From Thaumasiovibrio occultus (GTDB lineage Bacteria; Pseudomonadota; Gammaproteobacteria; Enterobacterales; Vibrionaceae): a stretch of DNA of 64,000 nucleotides. Below are positions 56,421-64,000 of this stretch, one piece after another; positions within the stretch are counted from its first letter, which is position 1, and the number at the start of each line of letters is the position of its first letter. The stretch spans positions 186,001-250,000 of the forward strand of contig AP023052.1 in assembly GCA_019703815.1 (NCBI GenBank). Reading direction: 5' to 3'. The translations under genes were made by a program, and so were the position numbers. The notes beneath the pieces are model-generated. The model worked only from the letters and a program-made list of their open reading frames with translations. It searched no databases and was not told the origin of the DNA.

Positions 56421-58215
56421 GTATCTTGAAAGTACTGTGGTGTTTCTTGGGGCGGCGGTGATCGCCGTGCCGGTGGCGCAGCGTTTGGGGCTAGGCAGCG
56501 TGCTGGGTTATCTACTGGCTGGGATCGCGATAGGCCCGTGGGGGCTGTCGCTGATCTCGGATGTCGAAGACATTCTCCATTTTGCCGAGTTTGGGGTGGT
56601 TCTGCTGCTGTTTCTGATCGGCCTTGAGCTTAACCCGAAGAAACTGTGGCAAATGCGCCGACCGATCATTGGGCTCGGTGGCGGGCAGCTCGGTTTGTCG
56701 GCTGCAGCTATCATGCTGGCGCTGATGGCGTTTGGTTGGAGCTGGCCTGTTGCACTTATGATCGGCTTAGGCCTTGGGCTTTCGTCGACCGCGATTGCGC
56801 TCAAACTGATCGAAGAGCAAGGATTAGCGAAAACGGAAGCAGGACAGTCAGGTTTTGCTGTGTTGCTGTTTCAAGATATCGCGGTGATTCCGATCTTGGC
56901 GATGATCCCGCTATTGGCGGGTAAAACGGTCAGCGAAGGGGTGTCGTTGATCTACGTGCTGCTGGGGATCGTGGTGTTTTTAGTGGCGGGGCATTATTTG
57001 CTGCGTCCGTTGTTTCGCTGGGTCGTGATGAGCGGGGTGCGTGAGCTGTTTAATGTCGCGGCACTCTTGCTGGTGGTCGGTATTGCGCTGGTAATGGATA
57101 TGCTCGGTCTATCAATGGCATTAGGGGCGTTTTTGGCGGGGGTGTTACTGGCAGAAAGCGAATATCGCCACGAGCTAGAAATTGCGATTGAGCCTTTCAA
57201 AGGTTTGCTGCTGGGCTTGTTCTTTATTGCGGTCGGGATGACGGTCAACTTAGATCTATTATGGCAATCGCCGTGGTTGATTTTGGGCGCCGTGGCAGGG
57301 TTGGTCGCGATTAAAACCGCGGTGCTGTATGGCTTGGCGCATAGGGCAGAGATGCCCTCGAAAACCCGCAGCCAATTGGCGGTGGTACTCAGCCAAGGCG
57401 GGGAGTTCGCCTTTGTTATTTTTACCGCCGCAAGGGCTGAAGAGTTACTCAGTGCCGCCTTAACCGAGTATTTACTGGTGGTGGTGAGCCTGTCGATGGT
57501 GACAACGCCGCTATTATTAATAGGTCAGCGTTATTGGTATCAGCGAGGGTTTGCTGCCGAAACGCCGCAGCCGCAAACCTCATCGGAGATCCCGAACGAT
57601 AAACCGCAAGTGATCATTGCAGGCTTTGGGCGTTTTGGTCAGGTGGTTGGCCGACTGTTATTTGCCAACAAAGTGCCAGTTACGGTACTCGAACGTGACG
57701 CGAGCCAAATCGAGTTGCTGCGTAAGTTTGGTTATCGGGTCTATTACGGGGATGCCACGCAGTTGAACCTCCTGCGCGCTGCGGGCGCGGATCATGCGCA
57801 GGCGATTGTGATTTGTACCGATTCGCCCGAGGAAGTGGTCGAAGTGGTTGAGCTGTGTAAGCTCTATTTTCCCCACCTAAAAGTATTGGCGCGAGCGCGT
57901 AGCCGGGTGGAAGCATATCAATTGCTGAATATCGGGGTAGAGTGTTTTTCTCGCGAAACCTTTGATGGCGCGCTGGATTTAGGCCGGCAAACCTTAATCG
58001 CGCTGGGGATGCATCCGTACAAGGCGCAGCGGGCACAAGCGCATTTTCGTAAGTTAGATCTCACCGTGTTGCGGGATCTATTGCCCCAACATAGCGATGA
58101 TGTCACGCTGGCAAGTCGAGCACAGGAAGCACGACAAGAATTAGAAGAACTTTTTGACGCTGAAATGCGTAGTGAGCAAGACAGATTTTCCGACTGGGGA
58201 AAAGAGGAGAAGTAA
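56410..58215 (+). CDS. kefB: KefB, glutathione-regulated K+/H+ antiporter
   Basis: The 601-aa protein has an N-terminal CPA2 antiporter domain of about 12 membrane segments (1-380). A linker and an RCK/TrkA-N domain follow, with the Rossmann motif [16 protein letters not shown] near 400 that binds glutathione adducts and nucleotide. The regulatory loop [12 protein letters not shown] near 258 is that of KefB rather than KefC, which has ESD in that place. It is in an operon with kefG before and yheV after (1 bp gap). Confidence 0.96.
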   Translation: MAAEYLESTVVFLGAAVIAVPVAQRLGLGSVLGYLLAGIAIGPWGLSLISDVEDILHFAEFGVVLLLFLIGLELNPKKLWQMRRPIIGLGGGQLGLSAAAIMLALMAFGWSWPVALMIGLGLGLSSTAIALKLIEEQGLAKTEAGQSGFAVLLFQDIAVIPILAMIPLLAGKTVSEGVSLIYVLLGIVVFLVAGHYLLRPLFRWVVMSGVRELFNVAALLLVVGIALVMDMLGLSMALGAFLAGVLLAESEYRHELEIAIEPFKGLLLGLFFIAVGMTVNLDLLWQSPWLILGAVAGLVAIKTAVLYGLAHRAEMPSKTRSQLAVVLSQGGEFAFVIFTAARAEELLSAALTEYLLVVVSLSMVTTPLLLIGQRYWYQRGFAAETPQPQTSSEIPNDKPQVIIAGFGRFGQVVGRLLFANKVPVTVLERDASQIELLRKFGYRVYYGDATQLNLLRAAGADHAQAIVICTDSPEEVVEVVELCKLYFPHLKVLARARSRVEAYQLLNIGVECFSRETFDGALDLGRQTLIALGMHPYKAQRAQAHFRKLDLTVLRDLLPQHSDDVTLASRAQEARQELEELFDAEMRSEQDRFSDWGKEEK

Positions 58216-58216
58216 C

Positions 58217-58423
58217 ATGGCAAGGAAACGTTTTATTGCTGATGCGGTTTGCCCACATTGTAAAGCCAGGGATACCTTGCGCTGGTGGGAAGAAAATCAA
58301 GTTGAGCATGTCGAATGTGTCAGTTGCGGTCACAGTGATCAACAACTCCCGAAAGCCATGGAAGAGAAAATGGAGCGCAAAGCAGACCGAGATAATGTTA
58401 TCGGGGTCTTCACCCCAGAGTAA
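58217..58423 (+). CDS. yheV: YheV family zinc-ribbon protein
   Basis: The 68-aa protein begins at the ATG at 58217, one base after the kefB stop. It has two CxxC pairs, Cys12/Cys15 (CPHC) and Cys34/Cys37 (CVSC), predicted to bind zinc. Conserved next to kefB in enteric bacteria and Vibrio; function unknown. Longer in-frame starts would lie inside kefB. Confidence 0.93.
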   Translation: MARKRFIADAVCPHCKARDTLRWWEENQVEHVECVSCGHSDQQLPKAMEEKMERKADRDNVIGVFTPE

Positions 58424-58561
58424 GCAGGGCCTTTTCTTCAGCTTGCAGGTTTTCGCGTGATGGCGCTAGGCACTCAGCTCTCGCTAATTGGTAAAAGGTT
58501 AGTTATTATGCAGCGTCAACGCCCAATGTAGGGCGAGTTTCCTAATACGATTGGAGTCAGA

Positions 58562-59155
58562 ATGAAAGTCGCAAAAGACACAGTAGTTAGCCTGGCCTAC
58601 GCGGTGAAAACCGAAGATGGCGTGATTGTTGATCAATCTAGCGCAGAAGCGCCTTTGGATTACCTACACGGTCACAACAACCTGATCGTGGGTCTAGAAA
58701 AAGCGCTTGAAGGTAAAGTTGCAGGCGACAGCTTCAGCGTGACCGTTGCTGCTGAAGAAGCGTACGGCGAATACCACGATGAAATGGTACAGCGCGTACC
58801 AGCAGACGTATTCCAAGGTGTCGACGAAATCACCGTGGGCATGCGTTTCTTGGCTGACACTGATCAAGGCCCAATCGCAGTTGAAGTAACTGAAGTAGAT
58901 GGCGACGAAGTTGTGGTTGACGGTAACCACATGCTGGCCGGTCAAAACCTAAGCTTTGACGTAGAAGTAATTGCAGTTCGTGAAGCGACTGAAGAAGAAG
59001 TGGCGCACGGTCACATTCACCAAGGCGGTGGTTGTTGTGGCGGTGGCGGCTGTGGCGATCACGACCATGATGACGATCACGAGTGCTGCGGTGGCGGTGG
59101 TTGTGGCGATCACGACGGTGAGAAAAAAGAAGGCGGTTGTGGCTGCAGCCACTAA
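58562..59155 (+). CDS. slyD: SlyD, FKBP-type prolyl isomerase and metallochaperone
   Basis: The 197-aa protein has an FKBP domain with an IF (insert-in-flap) chaperone domain inside it, about residues 1-150. The tail from about 150 is rich in His, Cys and Gly (GHIHQGGGCC, HDHDDDHECC, GGCGCSH). This tail binds nickel, zinc and copper and helps deliver nickel to hydrogenase in E. coli. It has about 13 Cys in the tail, more than a bare FKBP but usual for SlyD. Confidence 0.97.
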   Translation: MKVAKDTVVSLAYAVKTEDGVIVDQSSAEAPLDYLHGHNNLIVGLEKALEGKVAGDSFSVTVAAEEAYGEYHDEMVQRVPADVFQGVDEITVGMRFLADTDQGPIAVEVTEVDGDEVVVDGNHMLAGQNLSFDVEVIAVREATEEEVAHGHIHQGGGCCGGGGCGDHDHDDDHECCGGGGCGDHDGEKKEGGCGCSH

Positions 59156-59180
59156 GACCAACGTCTTCGAAGAGATAAAC

Positions 59181-59206
59181 AAAAAGGCGCTGTTAGCGCC
59201 TTTTTT
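59181..59206. terminator. Bidirectional terminator between slyD and slyX
   Basis: Stem AAAAAGGCGC / GCGCCTTTTT with a 5-nt loop, flanked by A and T runs. A second hairpin GTCACGCGGC / GCTGCGTGAC (59211-59238, one G-T pair, loop 8 nt) lies next to it on the slyX side, without a T run. Confidence 0.85.
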
Positions 59207-59273
59207 GATCGTCACGCGGCGGGAGATTGCTGCGTGACGCATTGCTATACCATCAGATGATTTCGCTACGCAC

Positions 59274-59504
59274 TTAATAGTGTGGCGGCGGTGTTTCTTC
59301 TGAGTCTTTGGCAATATTGGAGCCGCTCACTGAGCGTACTCGTTCCACCAAGAATTTCATCTGGGTGCGCATTTTTTCCAGGGTGAGCTGGTGGGCGGCG
59401 ATCTCTGCGTTCAAATCGTCGATCGTTTGCTCTTGAAAAGCTTGCTTCATTTCAAGCTCATCAATGCGTGCAATTAAGGCTGCTAATTCTTGCGGTGTCA
59501 TCAT
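59274..59504 (-). CDS. slyX: SlyX family protein
   Basis: Small coiled-coil protein of about 76 aa with heptad-like Leu/Ile spacing (LAALIARIDELEMKQAFQEQ) and the conserved family ending EETPPPHY. I prefer the ATG at 59504: its first bases overlap the stop of the upstream WD40 gene as ATGA. A start at 59522 would add six residues and a 22-nt overlap. Function unknown despite its conservation near slyD. Confidence 0.9.
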   Translation of the reverse strand: MMTPQELAALIARIDELEMKQAFQEQTIDDLNAEIAAHQLTLEKMRTQMKFLVERVRSVSGSNIAKDSEETPPPHY

Positions 59505-60484
59505 TCGAGCTCTGTCTGCCATGCCTGTACCAAACCTGCAGATGTTGCAGCGATAACTCGGCCTTGTGAATCAAGGGCCACATCATACACCACAGCGCGG
59601 GGCGGGCGCACGTTCTCCTGTGGCGCAACTTGCAGGCGCTTGACGCGCTCGCCGTCACTGACGCGCCAGAGCTCAACATATCTTCCCGGCGTGCCTGTCA
59701 GTAACCATTGGCCGTCGTCACTAAAGCGTGCGGTGCTGAAATTTTGTTGGCGAACGGCGATATCAAGCGTGGTCAGCTTCTCACCGGTGGTTAGATCCCA
59801 GATAAATCCGTTGCTTGAGCCATCAGCGGTAAAGGCGAGCTTGCCATCAGGGTGCAAGGCGACTTGGCGCACGCGGGCTTGATGGGCGAAGTGATATAAT
59901 GCTTGCCCCGTTTGGGTGTCCCACAGGTAGGCGTTCTTGTCATTTCCTCCCGACAAGACATAGCGCCCATTCGGCGAAATAGCCACAGCGTTGACTTTTT
60001 CTTGATGAGCAAGGAACTCTACGCGTCTTCCCGTGCCCAAGTTGACGTACAATGCTTTGCCGTTAGTCAGTCCTAAGACGACTTTCTGGCCATTGTTCGC
60101 AATGTCGGCATCAATGATAGCGCCATCAGAGATGGTCCACAGTCCCTCCGATTGTCCCCAAGCCAAATCCCAAACGGCGAAATTGTTTTGGGTGGCGGTG
60201 AGGGCATAGCGTGGATTGTTGGCCAGCGTGGCGATCACGACTGTGTTTGCGTCGGGATCTTGTGCACCGAGTTCGGCCAAAAGCTCACCTTGCTTGAGAT
60301 CCCAAAGTCGGATCCCTTGCGCGGAAGCAAAGGAGAGTGCGAATTGGCCGTCGTGACTCAAGGCTAAACTGGTGGTGCCTTCTGGGGAGAGAATCCAACG
60401 TTGATGTTCTTTTGCTCTAAACTCACAACCCATTAGCGTGAGCAATGTCCAAAACAGGAAAATAATTTGGCAATTGCGCTTCAT
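59501..60484 (-). CDS. WD40-repeat lipoprotein
   Basis: The 327-aa protein carries a lipoprotein signal ending in LMGC (Cys20) and then a seven-bladed WD40-type propeller. At least five recognizable blades end in LWD, VWD, YLWD, IWD and LWR. Such an exported beta-propeller upstream of slyX is common in Vibrio; no function is known. Coupled to slyX by the ATGA overlap. Its location in the envelope is inferred from the lipobox; Glu at +2 gives no clear sorting signal. Confidence 0.9.
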   Translation of the reverse strand: MKRNCQIIFLFWTLLTLMGCEFRAKEHQRWILSPEGTTSLALSHDGQFALSFASAQGIRLWDLKQGELLAELGAQDPDANTVVIATLANNPRYALTATQNNFAVWDLAWGQSEGLWTISDGAIIDADIANNGQKVVLGLTNGKALYVNLGTGRRVEFLAHQEKVNAVAISPNGRYVLSGGNDKNAYLWDTQTGQALYHFAHQARVRQVALHPDGKLAFTADGSSNGFIWDLTTGEKLTTLDIAVRQQNFSTARFSDDGQWLLTGTPGRYVELWRVSDGERVKRLQVAPQENVRPPRAVVYDVALDSQGRVIAATSAGLVQAWQTELE

Positions 60485-60601
60485 TAACTTTTTGTTCCGC
60501 TATGTTATGTTGCCGTAGAGCGAGTATATTCAATTAATTCTGTCTGTGTATATGACAGTGAGAGACTTGAGGGTGAAACCTCGTTAAATCATGGAGATAT
60601 T

Positions 60602-61444
60602 ATGAAACCTGTTCTGAAATTGAGTGCGATCGCTGCCTCATTGTTTCTGGTTATTGGTTGTCAGGACAAAGTAGAGTCTGAGACACCTGCGGTAGAGCCT
60701 GCCGTTGAGCAAGTTGTTGAGCAAGTTGAAATTCAACCGGCTGAGCAAGTGGCAGAACAGGCGGGTGACTTTGCAAGCGAAGATGCGAAAGCGGCTTACG
60801 CACTGGGTGCGTCACTGGGCCAATTCCTTGCGGTTAACCTAGAGCGCCAAGCGGAATTCGGTATCGATATGAGTGCTGACGACATCATGCAAGGTGTTGA
60901 AGATGCGTTGGCTGGTAACAGCAAGATGACCGATGAAGAAATGCAAGCGGCGTTGTCTGAGCTAGAAGTGCGTGCACAACAAGCGGCAATGGCACTGCAA
61001 GCGAAGCAAGCAGAAGAGAACATCGCACTAGGCGAAGCGTTCCGCACGGCATTCGCTGAAGAAGAAGGTACAGAAGTCACTGAATCTGGCCTGATGTACC
61101 AAGTAGAAACCATGGGCGAAGGCGCGAAGCCAACCGCAGATGACGTGGTGGAAGTGCACTACGTAGGTACCTTGATCGACGGTACTGAGTTCGATAGCAG
61201 CTACAGCCGTCAACAAACCGTGAGCTTCCCGCTGAATGGTGTGATCCGTGGTTGGACAGAAGGTCTACAGCTAATGCCTGTTGGCTCTAAGTTCAAGTTT
61301 GTTATCCCGCCAGAGCTAGCTTACGGCGCACAAAATATGCCGACTATCCCTGCGAACTCAACGCTAGTGTTTGAAGTTGAATTGATCCAAATTCAGCCTA
61401 AAGTCGCAGCAGAAGAGGCACCAGCGGCGCAAACTGAGCAGTAA
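60602..61444 (+). CDS. fkpA: FkpA-type FKBP peptidyl-prolyl isomerase, predicted lipoprotein
   Basis: The 280-aa protein has a signal with Cys20 in VIGC, so it is a predicted lipoprotein (Gln at +2 would favour the outer membrane). A Val/Glu-rich linker follows, then the FKBP-N dimerisation helices (about 55-150, DAKAAYALGASLGQFL) and the FKBP-C domain from about 170 (VEVHYVGTLIDGTEFDSSY; GWTEGLQLMPVGSK; PPELAYG). It assists envelope protein folding. E. coli FkpA is a soluble periplasmic protein, so the lipidated form is a small difference. The C-terminus is Ala/Glu rich. Divergent from the WD40-slyX unit. Confidence 0.92.
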   Translation: MKPVLKLSAIAASLFLVIGCQDKVESETPAVEPAVEQVVEQVEIQPAEQVAEQAGDFASEDAKAAYALGASLGQFLAVNLERQAEFGIDMSADDIMQGVEDALAGNSKMTDEEMQAALSELEVRAQQAAMALQAKQAEENIALGEAFRTAFAEEEGTEVTESGLMYQVETMGEGAKPTADDVVEVHYVGTLIDGTEFDSSYSRQQTVSFPLNGVIRGWTEGLQLMPVGSKFKFVIPPELAYGAQNMPTIPANSTLVFEVELIQIQPKVAAEEAPAAQTEQ

Positions 61445-61472
61445 AACAGCAGTTTAATTGCTATAGATCATG

Positions 61473-61498
61473 TTTGACCCCGCAAAAGCGGGGTCAAA
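61473..61498 (+). terminator. Terminator of fkpA
   Basis: Perfect 11-bp stem TTTGACCCCGC / GCGGGGTCAAA with loop AAAA, about 30 bp after the stop. The T run is weak on the plus strand (AAAAT), so the stem itself is the main evidence. Confidence 0.6.
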
Positions 61499-61573
61499 AT
61501 GATTGGAGCATGTTAAAAACCTGATAAACTTACCATAATATTTTGAGTTTATTCTGCGTAAGGTTTTAGTGAG

Positions 61574-62296
61574 ATGACGACGGACGATAACCTGATTCAA
61601 GATGTAGTCGTGGAAAGTGAGCTGATCGAGGATCGCGCTTTCACTGAACAAGACTATGCTGTGCTGCGCTCTTATGAGGCAGTCGTCGATGGTTTGGCGG
61701 CCCTTATCGGCAACCATTGTGAAATCGTTTTGCACTCGCTAGACAACCTCAACACCTCTGCGGTGAAAATTGCCAACGGCGAAATCACTGGCCGTAAAGT
61801 GGGCTCACCGATCACCGATTTAGCGCTACGCATGTTGCGTGACATCGAAGGCTCTGAGCGCAATTTCTCGCGCGCCTATTTCACTCGCGCCAAGGGCGGC
61901 GTATTGATGAAGTCGATCACCATCGCTATTCGTAACGGCGAAGAGCGTGTGATTGGCCTGCTATGTATCAATATCAACCTAGACGCTCCGTTTTCGCAGA
62001 TCCTGCAAGCGTTCATGCCAACTGAAGAAGCCAAGCATGCGGCGTCGTCAGTCAACTTCGCTAGTGATGTGGATGAGCTGGTGGATCAAACCGTTGAGCG
62101 CACCATCGAAGAGATCAATGCCGACAAAGACGTGTCGAACAACGCTAAGAATCGTCAAATCGTGATGGCATTGTACGACAAAGGGATCTTCGATATTAAA
62201 GATGCGATTAACCGTGTGGCTGATCGCCTCAACATTTCCAAGCACACTGTCTATCTTTATATTCGTCAGCGTAAAACCGAGGACGGGATCAAGTGA
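61574..62296 (+). CDS. yheO: YheO, PAS-like DNA-binding regulator
   Basis: The 240-aa protein has an N-terminal YheO/PAS-like sensing domain (about 20-150; [37 protein letters not shown]) and a C-terminal helix-turn-helix (about 195-235; [25 protein letters not shown]). It is the conserved gene before tusDCB. Its target and ligand are not established; control of the neighbouring tus genes is possible. Its stop overlaps the tusD start as GTGA. Confidence 0.9.
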   Translation: MTTDDNLIQDVVVESELIEDRAFTEQDYAVLRSYEAVVDGLAALIGNHCEIVLHSLDNLNTSAVKIANGEITGRKVGSPITDLALRMLRDIEGSERNFSRAYFTRAKGGVLMKSITIAIRNGEERVIGLLCININLDAPFSQILQAFMPTEEAKHAASSVNFASDVDELVDQTVERTIEEINADKDVSNNAKNRQIVMALYDKGIFDIKDAINRVADRLNISKHTVYLYIRQRKTEDGIK

Positions 62297-62685
62297 GTTT
62301 GACTTATGCGCTGGTCGTTAATGGGCCAGCCTATGGCACGCAAGCGGCGAGAACCGCGTTGTGTTTTGCCCATCAACTGCTTTCTCAAGGACACTCGCTT
62401 AAGCGAGTGTTCTTCTATCAAGACGGTGTACATAATGCCAATCGCCTCGTTGCGCCCGCCAATGATGAGTTTGATTTGCTCGCGGCATGGCAGCAATTGT
62501 CCGATGCTCATGGTGTCGAACTGCATACCTGTGTTGCTGCTGCCTTGCGTCGTGGCGTGTTGAGCGCGGTTGAAGCGGCTCAAGAGGGTATTGATGGCGA
62601 AAATCTCGCGGCCAGTTTTGAACAAACCGGGCTCGGCGGATTATCCGAAGCGCTATTAACCTTTGATTGCGTTGTACAGTTTTAG
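62293..62685 (+). CDS. tusD: TusD, sulfur relay protein
   Basis: The 130-aa DsrE-family subunit with the active-site Cys80 ([11 protein letters not shown]) accepts persulfide from TusA and passes it to TusE for 2-thiouridine at tRNA wobble position 34 via MnmA. It starts at a GTG overlapping the yheO stop, so it is probably coupled to it. Confidence 0.95.
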   Translation: MSLTYALVVNGPAYGTQAARTALCFAHQLLSQGHSLKRVFFYQDGVHNANRLVAPANDEFDLLAAWQQLSDAHGVELHTCVAAALRRGVLSAVEAAQEGIDGENLAASFEQTGLGGLSEALLTFDCVVQF

Positions 62686-62693
62686 GAGTTCCG

Positions 62694-63050
62694 ATGAAAA
62701 CAGTCGGCTTTGTGTTTCAAACGGCACCCCATGGCAGCACTGTAGGTCGTGAAGGGGTGGATGCGATTTTGGCCACCGCAGCGTATTGCGAACAGATCAA
62801 AGTGTTCTTTGTCGCGGACGGGGTGACGCAACTGCTCAAAGGCCAACAAGCCGATGCCATTTTGAGCCGTAACTACAGCCAGAGTTTTAAACTGTTCGAG
62901 TTGTATGACATCGAAGACGTCTACTGCTGTACCCAGTCGCTCGATGAGCGCGGCTTAAGCGCCGACATGCTGCTGGTTGAGCCTGATCTGGTGACGCCGG
63001 CAGCTATCCGAGAGCAGCTCGGACAGTGCGATCAGCTGTTAGTGTTTTAA
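62694..63050 (+). CDS. tusC: TusC, sulfur relay protein
   Basis: The 118-aa DsrF-like subunit starts at the ATG at 62694 (KTVGFVFQTAPHGSTVGREGVDAILA) after AGGAG. Part of the heterohexameric TusBCD complex. An upstream in-frame extension lies inside tusD and is not conserved. Confidence 0.95.
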   Translation: MKTVGFVFQTAPHGSTVGREGVDAILATAAYCEQIKVFFVADGVTQLLKGQQADAILSRNYSQSFKLFELYDIEDVYCCTQSLDERGLSADMLLVEPDLVTPAAIREQLGQCDQLLVF

Positions 63051-63068
63051 TTCTGTGGTGTGTTAACT

Positions 63069-63362
63069 ATGCTACATATTCTTACCTCTTCACCCTTTTC
63101 GTCTCGTCATCTAGAAACCTGTCTACGCTATAGTAGTCATGAAGATGAAATCATCCTGCTTCAGGATGCTGTGCTAGCCGCGTTGAACCATAGCGAAAGT
63201 GCAGCAATGCTGGCTGCTTTTAAAGGCAAAGTGTACTGCCTAAAAGAAGATGCCGAGGCGAGAGGCGTGCTCGACAAACTCACGCAATCCGTGGAGATCG
63301 CGGACATGGCAAGGTTTGTCTGCCTAACATCCGAGCACTCACAACAGATTAATTGGCAGTAG
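63069..63362 (+). CDS. tusB: TusB, sulfur relay protein
   Basis: The 97-aa DsrH-like subunit starts at the ATG at 63069 (LHILTSSPFSSRHLETCLRY). The ribosome site is weak, which is usual for an internal operon gene. Last gene of yheO-tusDCB before the str operon. Confidence 0.92.
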   Translation: MLHILTSSPFSSRHLETCLRYSSHEDEIILLQDAVLAALNHSESAAMLAAFKGKVYCLKEDAEARGVLDKLTQSVEIADMARFVCLTSEHSQQINWQ

Positions 63363-63407
63363 CCAAAATCCGTAGTGATTCATCAGGCTGCTGGGTTTTT
63401 GTGCAAA

Positions 63408-63426
63408 AAGATCCTTAAATGATCTT
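63408..63426. repeat. Inverted repeat with two GATC sites before the str promoter
   Basis: AAGATC and GATCTT with seven bases between form a palindrome of 19 bp. Both arms contain a Dam site. The element ends 9 bp before the -35 box of the str operon promoter. Confidence 0.55.
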
Positions 63427-63435
63427 GTATAAATC

Positions 63436-63464
63436 TTGACACCTTTATGCTCGACGCCTAAAAT
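63436..63464 (+). promoter_or_regulatory. Promoter of the str operon (rpsL-rpsG...)
   Basis: Consensus TTGACA (63436-63441), 17-bp spacer, TAAAAT (63459-63464) with a GC-rich CGCGTCCC stretch just after, typical of ribosomal protein promoters. It lies about 60 bp before rpsL, the first gene of the operon. Confidence 0.88.
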
Positions 63465-63485
63465 TTCGCGTCCCTCCTTTTGTGA

Positions 63486-63902
<417 letters not shown>

Positions 63903-63995
63903 TGGTTTCCGTTAAGTAAGGCCAAACACATAATTATTGTAATTTTGAAGAAACTGAAAAGTTTTGGATAACCTGAAGACACAACGGAGAATTCC

Positions 63996-64000
63996 ATGCC
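63996..64000 (+). CDS. rpsG: Start of rpsG (30S ribosomal protein S7), truncated by the window
   Basis: ATGCC preceded by CGGAGA in the position where rpsG follows rpsL in the str operon. Only Met and part of the next codon are visible, so the call rests on gene order and the Shine-Dalgarno. Confidence 0.65.

Noticed and set aside
58217-58423. Longer YheV beginning inside kefB at 58154
   Set aside because: The extra 21 residues are read out of frame through kefB and are not family-like; the start at 58217 is one base after the kefB stop with AGGAGAAG upstream.

Overview
This window is chromosomal DNA from a gammaproteobacterium, very probably a member of the Vibrionaceae. Reasons: an AphA-type PadR regulator beside ppc, an argininosuccinate lyase fused to an N-acetyltransferase domain (the argH(A) form), the blocks rraA-menA-hslUV-ftsN-cytR-priA-rpmE and argD-astA-astD-DUF1338-crp, and the crp to str-operon stretch (prkB, yheU, yheT, yheS, kefGB, slyD, slyX, fkpA, tusDCB, rpsL). 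Base composition is near 50% G+C. Grimontia- or Salinivibrio-like relatives are possible, but the genus cannot be fixed from this sequence alone. I see no tRNA, rRNA, insertion sequence, prophage or CRISPR array. The window is almost entirely core genome, densely packed, with clear hairpin terminators.

Layout. 1-7540 (minus strand): rraA (5' end only), menA, hslUV behind a heat-shock-type promoter, ftsN, cytR, priA. 7.6-14.7 kb: rpmE with a structured leader, a short malic enzyme, then the methionine regulon metJ / metBL and metF with tandem met boxes. 14.8-18.5 kb: aphA and ppc (minus). 18.7-23.1 kb: argB-argG-argH(A) behind an arginine-regulated promoter; argC and argE are missing from this place. 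23.2-28.2 kb: an alkaline phosphatase with a Pho box, then a peroxide-defence module (disulfide oxidoreductase, peroxiredoxin-glutaredoxin hybrid, divergent oxyR). 28.2-39.8 kb: mrcA, divergent pilMNOPQ, then aroK-aroB-damX-dam. 39.9-42.6 kb: a DUF2970 gene (minus) and rpe-gph-trpS. 42.8-48.4 kb: pabA, argD, astA, astD and a DUF1338 gene, a set for arginine synthesis and breakdown.

48.5-64 kb: crp and yhfA diverge around a CRP site. The minus-strand cluster yheS-TIGR02444-yheT-[DUF3187]-yheU-prkB follows, with an outer-membrane-barrel-like gene set tightly against yheU. Then come kefG-kefB-yheV, slyD, a WD40 lipoprotein translationally coupled to slyX (minus), fkpA, yheO-tusDCB (tRNA 2-thiolation), and the start of the str operon (rpsL, first bases of rpsG) behind a near-consensus promoter.

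Several regulators sit beside their targets with visible operators: MetJ (met boxes at metB and metF), ArgR (argB and argD), PhoB (phosphatase), OxyR (peroxiredoxin/oxyR) and CRP (crp/yhfA). The points I would look at again are the DUF3187 insertion, the cysteine-rich tail on the flavin oxidoreductase of the OxyR module, loss of argC/argE with the ARG-box promoter kept, the ATPase-TM-SPOR DamX, and a 15-bp tandem repeat behind hslU. I did not find a wholly new multi-gene system.
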